Origin: an uncultured Alphaproteobacteria bacterium
Lineage (GTDB): Bacteria > Pseudomonadota > Alphaproteobacteria > UBA3830
Assembly (NCBI GenBank): GCA_905233775.1
Contig: CAJOEB010000035.1
Location: 1 to 7,982, forward strand
DNA length: 7,982 bases
Direction of reading: 5' to 3'
Part shown: positions 4,607-7,982 of the stretch, one piece after another
Layout of the letters: every line of letters starts with the position of its first letter
Numbering within the stretch: position 1 is the stretch's first letter
Position numbers and translations under genes: made by a program
The notes under the pieces: generated by a model
What the model was told of the DNA's origin: nothing
The model's database searches: none
The model's input: the letters and a program-made list of their open reading frames with translations, nothing else

Positions 4607-7516
4607 CTAATGCAACTCAACTAATTTTTCGGCAGATGTCCATAAAATTGCTGTTCTTATCTTGGTATTCATATCAAACACTTTGCTTACAGATTGTTTA
4701 TATCTTTTCAATTGTTCTACATAAACATGAGGAATATTTTCCTGATAAGAACCTGTCTTAAAATCGATTATCCAAATATCATTATCTAAAAACGCAATTT
4801 TATCTACCCTATTTTCTTTATTTTCGTCATCAATAAAAGATACTTCCGAAAGCGCTTTATTATCGAAAATGAATGCGAAATTTTTATTGTTCAGAATTCG
4901 GATTGCCTCATTTTTTGCATTGGTTTTCAGTAAATCTGATATATCAAATCGATCTATAAGTGTATCAGCGATTGTATCGTATAATGAAGCATCATATTTT
5001 GGTAATTCACTCAACAGAAAATGTACACAATTTCCATATATTGTGGACTCATTTTGAAATAATTCTTCCTCGGTAACATAAGAAGGTAATTCTAATTTTT
5101 TATAAAACCATTCCGGAAGAATGTTTTCAGTTTTCTTTGGCTTTTCTGATTTCTGCTTATTATCGGAATTATTAGCAACTGAAAACTCTCCAAATCTTAA
5201 AATTTTTTGATCACCGACATTAATTTCTTCAAATTTATTTGTGTTCATTTCTCTTTTTATAAGATCATACCAACAGTTACTCTGTCTGTTCTTTCGCGCT
5301 TGTCCGAGGACACAAACATAATCTTCTGCACGAGTTAAAGCGACATACAATCTTCGTCGTGATTCATCTAATTCATATTTGCTGTAATTATTGTATATAT
5401 CTTCCATAGCTGATGTTCTCATATTTGCGGACATATTCCATAACAAAATACCATCATCAGTTTGCAATATTTTATCATTTTTGATTTTATAAAAATGAGT
5501 ATCAGCCAATATCACAAATGGCGCTTGTAATCCCTTTGACGCATGTACAGTCATCAATCTAACACAATTTTCGTCAGTGAAAGAATCGTGTTTTATCTCA
5601 ATATCTCCACCAAATTTTGTAAACCATTGTAAGAAACTCTGTAATGATGGTGTATTTTCTTTTTCATATGACATTATAATATCGAAAAAATCGTAAAGCG
5701 TTTCTAAACACTTGGTTCCAAGCCTAGCTATAAATTTTTCTTTAATACCATTTGCTAAAATTGTTGCAAAAAAATCATATGCAGATGAAAAAACAGCCTG
5801 ACCTATAAAATCATCAAGAATTTTTAAATCATATTTTCCGGATAACTCAACATTGGCAAGAGCAAACTCCCATAGACTTTTATTCTCTCGTCCCAAACAT
5901 AAATGCATCAATTCATCTTCTGATATTCCGACTATTGGCGATTTTAATACTCGCGCACAAAGTAGATTATCTAATGGAAAAACAGCAAATTGAGCGAACG
6001 TAATAAGATCTTCGACAATTATTTGATCTTTTAACAATATTCTATCTATTCCGGATACTGCGATATTTCGTTTGCGCAATGATTTTATAATTTCCCACAT
6101 TGCTTTTACATCGCGTCGTTGAAACAAAACCATAAAATCAGATGCTAACGCCGAACGATTTTTTGATTCAACATAAATATGGGAATTAATTGCACTTTTT
6201 ATGAAATCAGCTACATATTCTGCAAGATTTTTTTCTGCTGTTATAGGTGGTTCGGAAATGGAAACGCCGTTTGTATTTGAGGTATCATCATTTTCGGTTA
6301 CATTGTCATTATTATCACCATCATTTTCTTTTTCACCTTCAAACAGATCTACAATATCAATTATTCCTGAATTCTCTGCACGATTTGTATAATGTTTTGT
6401 TGTTTTAAAAATATCATCGACGAATGATAAAATATTTCCTGTTGATCTGTATGACTTATTTAAATCTATGTTATGAAACTTCTGACCGCTTGCAATAGAG
6501 CGTTTTTCAAAGTTATCGTGCATTTTTTTGAAAATTTGTACATCTGCTCCCTGAAATGAATATATCGATTGTTTTTCATCTCCAACAATAAAAACTGTTT
6601 TTGATGAGCCGTAATTCGCAAAAAATTCATCTGTTATGGTGCTGATTACTTCCCATTGCTCCGGACTTGTATCTTGAGCTTCATCTAATAGCAAATGATC
6701 TATACTGTTATCGATTTTATACATTACCCATTCAATATTATTGAGTAATCCTGAAGTCATAGATATAACATCATCAAAATCTATGCAGTGATTGAAGCGT
6801 TTCAATTCGTTGAATTCATCTACAATTTTTCTTATTACGGAAAACAATGCGATATTAGCTGATGCTGAAACATAATTATTGCGCATATTGCAAAATTCAA
6901 CAGCTTTTTGCGCGACTGAAACCATTTTTTCCTGCAAATTCGGATATTTATTTGATAATGTGCTGGTGCATAACCTGCCGCGAATTTTATCTCCGGTCAT
7001 AAACGCATTTATAAAATCTCCAGATGGATTTTTAGCATTTTCCAAAAGAATATTTGCTTTTTTTATATCTTCAGCGGAACCCAGAAACAAAACATCAGCA
7101 AGATCTTGGAATATTTGAGTATGCTGACCATTAAACAGTTGATCAATTAGTGTAATATCAAGATTTTTTGAAAAAAGATTGGTTTTATCATTTATTTGAA
7201 AAAAATCGCAATAAAGAGATTCGAAATCATCAAATTTTGAAAGAAATTTTTGAATTTTCAAGATATTCTTATCAAAAAATTCACTTAAATCCGTTGTAAA
7301 GTTTGCGATATATTCACAAAATCGTCGACAATCTTCTCTGAAAATTACTTTTTCTATCGCCTGATTTAACAATTTTTTCTTTTGATAATCATCGCACAAA
7401 GTTATTCCCGGCAGCAATCCTGTTTCGATAGGAAATTTTTTTAAAATTCCGAAACAAAAACTATGGATTGTCTGAATTTGTACCCATTCTGATGAAATCA
7501 AACTTTTTTCATACAA
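4607..7516 (-). CDS. addA: AddA main fragment: helicase motifs II-VI and nuclease domain
   Basis: This frame covers 969 codons if a TTG at 7516 is counted as the start, but that TTG has no ribosome-binding sequence. The frame is open further back, reading FAKTL before YEKSLISSEW, so it is the continuation of the frame that starts at 7791. It holds the motif Ia-side IQTIHSFC, DEAQD, GDEKQSIYSFQGA, the SYRS motif, VHASKGLQ and VALTRAED, plus the C-terminal RecB-type nuclease with D-x12-DFK and QLKRY. It lacks the ATP-binding P-loop, so alone it could not act as a helicase; the nuclease fold looks intact. It ends VELH with TAG at 4609-4607. Confidence 0.9.
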   Translation of the reverse strand: MYEKSLISSEWVQIQTIHSFCFGILKKFPIETGLLPGITLCDDYQKKKLLNQAIEKVIFREDCRRFCEYIANFTTDLSEFFDKNILKIQKFLSKFDDFESLYCDFFQINDKTNLFSKNLDITLIDQLFNGQHTQIFQDLADVLFLGSAEDIKKANILLENAKNPSGDFINAFMTGDKIRGRLCTSTLSNKYPNLQEKMVSVAQKAVEFCNMRNNYVSASANIALFSVIRKIVDEFNELKRFNHCIDFDDVISMTSGLLNNIEWVMYKIDNSIDHLLLDEAQDTSPEQWEVISTITDEFFANYGSSKTVFIVGDEKQSIYSFQGADVQIFKKMHDNFEKRSIASGQKFHNIDLNKSYRSTGNILSFVDDIFKTTKHYTNRAENSGIIDIVDLFEGEKENDGDNNDNVTENDDTSNTNGVSISEPPITAEKNLAEYVADFIKSAINSHIYVESKNRSALASDFMVLFQRRDVKAMWEIIKSLRKRNIAVSGIDRILLKDQIIVEDLITFAQFAVFPLDNLLCARVLKSPIVGISEDELMHLCLGRENKSLWEFALANVELSGKYDLKILDDFIGQAVFSSAYDFFATILANGIKEKFIARLGTKCLETLYDFFDIIMSYEKENTPSLQSFLQWFTKFGGDIEIKHDSFTDENCVRLMTVHASKGLQAPFVILADTHFYKIKNDKILQTDDGILLWNMSANMRTSAMEDIYNNYSKYELDESRRRLYVALTRAEDYVCVLGQARKNRQSNCWYDLIKREMNTNKFEEINVGDQKILRFGEFSVANNSDNKQKSEKPKKTENILPEWFYKKLELPSYVTEEELFQNESTIYGNCVHFLLSELPKYDASLYDTIADTLIDRFDISDLLKTNAKNEAIRILNNKNFAFIFDNKALSEVSFIDDENKENRVDKIAFLDNDIWIIDFKTGSYQENIPHVYVEQLKRYKQSVSKVFDMNTKIRTAILWTSAEKLVELH
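6250..6340 (-). other. Acidic, Asn-rich low-complexity linker in AddA
   Basis: Residues between helicase motif IV and the second helicase half are almost only Glu, Asp, Asn, Gly, Ser and Thr (for example NDGDNNDNVTENDD). Other alphaproteobacterial AddA proteins have a variable, acidic or proline-rich stretch at this place, so it is probably a solvent-exposed loop and not an inserted domain. The DNA shows short GAT/AAT-type slippage repeats. Confidence 0.55.
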
Positions 7517-7791
7517 CGTTTTTGCAAATATGATTTATCAAATCCTAATTCACTTAATGCATCAGTTAATTCTGTATCTGACATTAGCGAAAAACTTTGC
7601 GCCTTTGCCGAAAGCCTGTTGAGCATTTCTGTTGCTGCTGCCTTTGTATATGTCAGACATAAAATTTTCGCAGGATCTACACGGTTTAATAGCAAAGCAA
7701 TTACTCTGTCTATCAAGCTTTTTGTCTTGCCGGTACCAGCAGAAGCAGAAATCCAAACAGATGCGCCAACGTCTTTTATCTCATTAAGCAT
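7498..7791 (-). CDS. addA: AddA N-terminal fragment: Walker A P-loop
   Basis: This frame from the ATG at 7791 carries VGASVWISASAGTGKTKSLI, the P-loop in the form typical of alphaproteobacterial AddA, and ILCLTYTKAAATEMLNRLSA (motif Ia). True coding ends near residue 88 (FDKSY); the last residues (LQKRCMKKV) before the TGA at 7500-7498 are out of frame with the rest. AAGGAG lies 7 nt upstream, within the addB coding end. The start overlaps the addB stop, as is common when two subunits are translated together. Confidence 0.9.
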   Translation of the reverse strand: MLNEIKDVGASVWISASAGTGKTKSLIDRVIALLLNRVDPAKILCLTYTKAAATEMLNRLSAKAQSFSLMSDTELTDALSELGFDKSYLQKRCMKKV

Positions 7792-7982
7792 CAAGCCACT
7801 CCTTCACTCTTGCAAGATGCATATAGCTGTCGTTGTATTTATCGCTGATATTTACGCGAAATGGAGCGCAAGCAATATTATAGTGTTCTATAAGATCAAT
7901 AATGTTATTTATGGTTTTTTCTATCAACTGATTTGTTGAATTGCAATCTGATGTAATTATTGTTTTTTCACAATTTTTCCTT
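7784..7982 (-). CDS. addB: Double-strand break repair protein AddB, C-terminal end only
   Basis: The last 65 codons are visible, ending with TAA at 7786-7784; the 5' part lies beyond the right edge. The end YMHLARVKEWLDA, preceded by APFRVNISDKYNDS, matches the C-terminal signature of alphaproteobacterial AddB, where a Y-x-HLARVxEW tail follows a proline/arginine segment. AddB is the partner of AddA: an inactivated helicase-like subunit with a second nuclease domain and, in most members, an iron-sulfur cluster; those parts are outside the window. The stop overlaps the addA start by 8 nt (7784-7791), showing an addB-addA operon with probable translational coupling. The promoter is not in the window. 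Confidence 0.85.
   Translation of the reverse strand, partial: RKNCEKTIITSDCNSTNQLIEKTINNIIDLIEHYNIACAPFRVNISDKYNDSYMHLARVKEWLDA

Larger units (their letters stand above)
4607..7791 (-). pseudogene. addA: Double-strand break repair helicase-nuclease AddA, frameshifted
   Basis: With one missing base restored near 7519-7528 the gene encodes 1061 residues, close to the usual size for alphaproteobacterial AddA. AddA and AddB resect double-strand ends for RecA-dependent repair. The start is the ATG at 7791-7789, 7 nt after AAGGAG; a TTG three bases earlier is too near. Order of motifs in the joined protein: Walker A SASAGTGKT (15-23), ILCLTYTKAAATEM, IQTIHSFC, DEAQD (370-374), VGDEKQSIYSFQGA (403-416), NKSYRS (445-450), an acidic Asn-rich linker (about 487-509), LMTVHASKGLQ (746-756), RRLYVALTRAED (813-824), then the nuclease with His924, Asp997, DFKT (1010-1013) and QLKRY (1027-1031). 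All helicase and nuclease motifs are present. The break separates Walker A from the rest, so without frameshift suppression the helicase is dead. The missing base is one A in the A-run (T-run at 7519-7523 on plus) or one T (7526-7528). Confidence 0.9.

Noticed and set aside
7519..7530. Programmed -1 frameshifting in addA
   Set aside because: The A5 run does not lie as a proper slippery heptamer in the incoming frame, I saw no downstream stem-loop, and AddA is not known to use recoding; an indel is more likely.
7619..7939. Plus-strand 106-codon frame over the addA start and addB end
   Set aside because: It is antisense to two recognised genes, including the conserved P-loop.

Overview
The window is strongly AT-rich and reads like a host-associated or genome-reduced alphaproteobacterium (Holosporales- or Rickettsiales-like). 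The grounds are the alphaproteobacterial AddA/AddB pair, a small phasin-family protein and the base composition. The exact order cannot be fixed from the sequence alone.

Layout, left to right. (1) At the left edge, on the minus strand, is the first 114 codons of a PAAR-like (DUF4280) protein that runs out of the window. This family caps contractile injection machines or their cargo. (2) A 393-bp AT-rich divergent spacer holds a perfect 11-bp tandem repeat and TATAAT boxes. (3) A complete SulP/SLC26 anion transporter with a C-terminal STAS domain follows on the plus strand. (4) Next, on the plus strand behind its own sigma70-like promoter, is a protein with a lipoprotein signal peptide and a class I SAM-methyltransferase-like core. 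It is split into two frames by one extra base at a run of five C. (5) A small phasin-family gene comes next, with its own candidate promoter and a clear rho-independent terminator. (6) A 348-bp convergent spacer contains a promoter-like pair, a perfect palindrome and a strong Shine-Dalgarno sequence that leads into no gene. (7) On the minus strand, the recombination operon addB-addA closes the window. The last 65 codons of addB overlap the start of addA by 8 nt. addA carries the whole UvrD-type helicase plus the PD-(D/E)XK nuclease, but it is broken by a one-base frameshift near codon 88.

The genes do not form a single pathway. AddA and AddB are the two subunits of one DNA end-resection machine. 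The transporter, the exported methyltransferase-like protein and the phasin are monocistronic housekeeping or accessory genes. Two of the five recognisable genes or operons carry single-base frameshifts, both beside short homopolymers. This means either homopolymer read or assembly errors, or real gene decay as seen in endosymbionts; the window alone cannot decide. The most unusual items are the PAAR-like gene at the edge and the methyltransferase-like protein with a lipobox. Either could belong to a host-directed secretion system, but that is inference.
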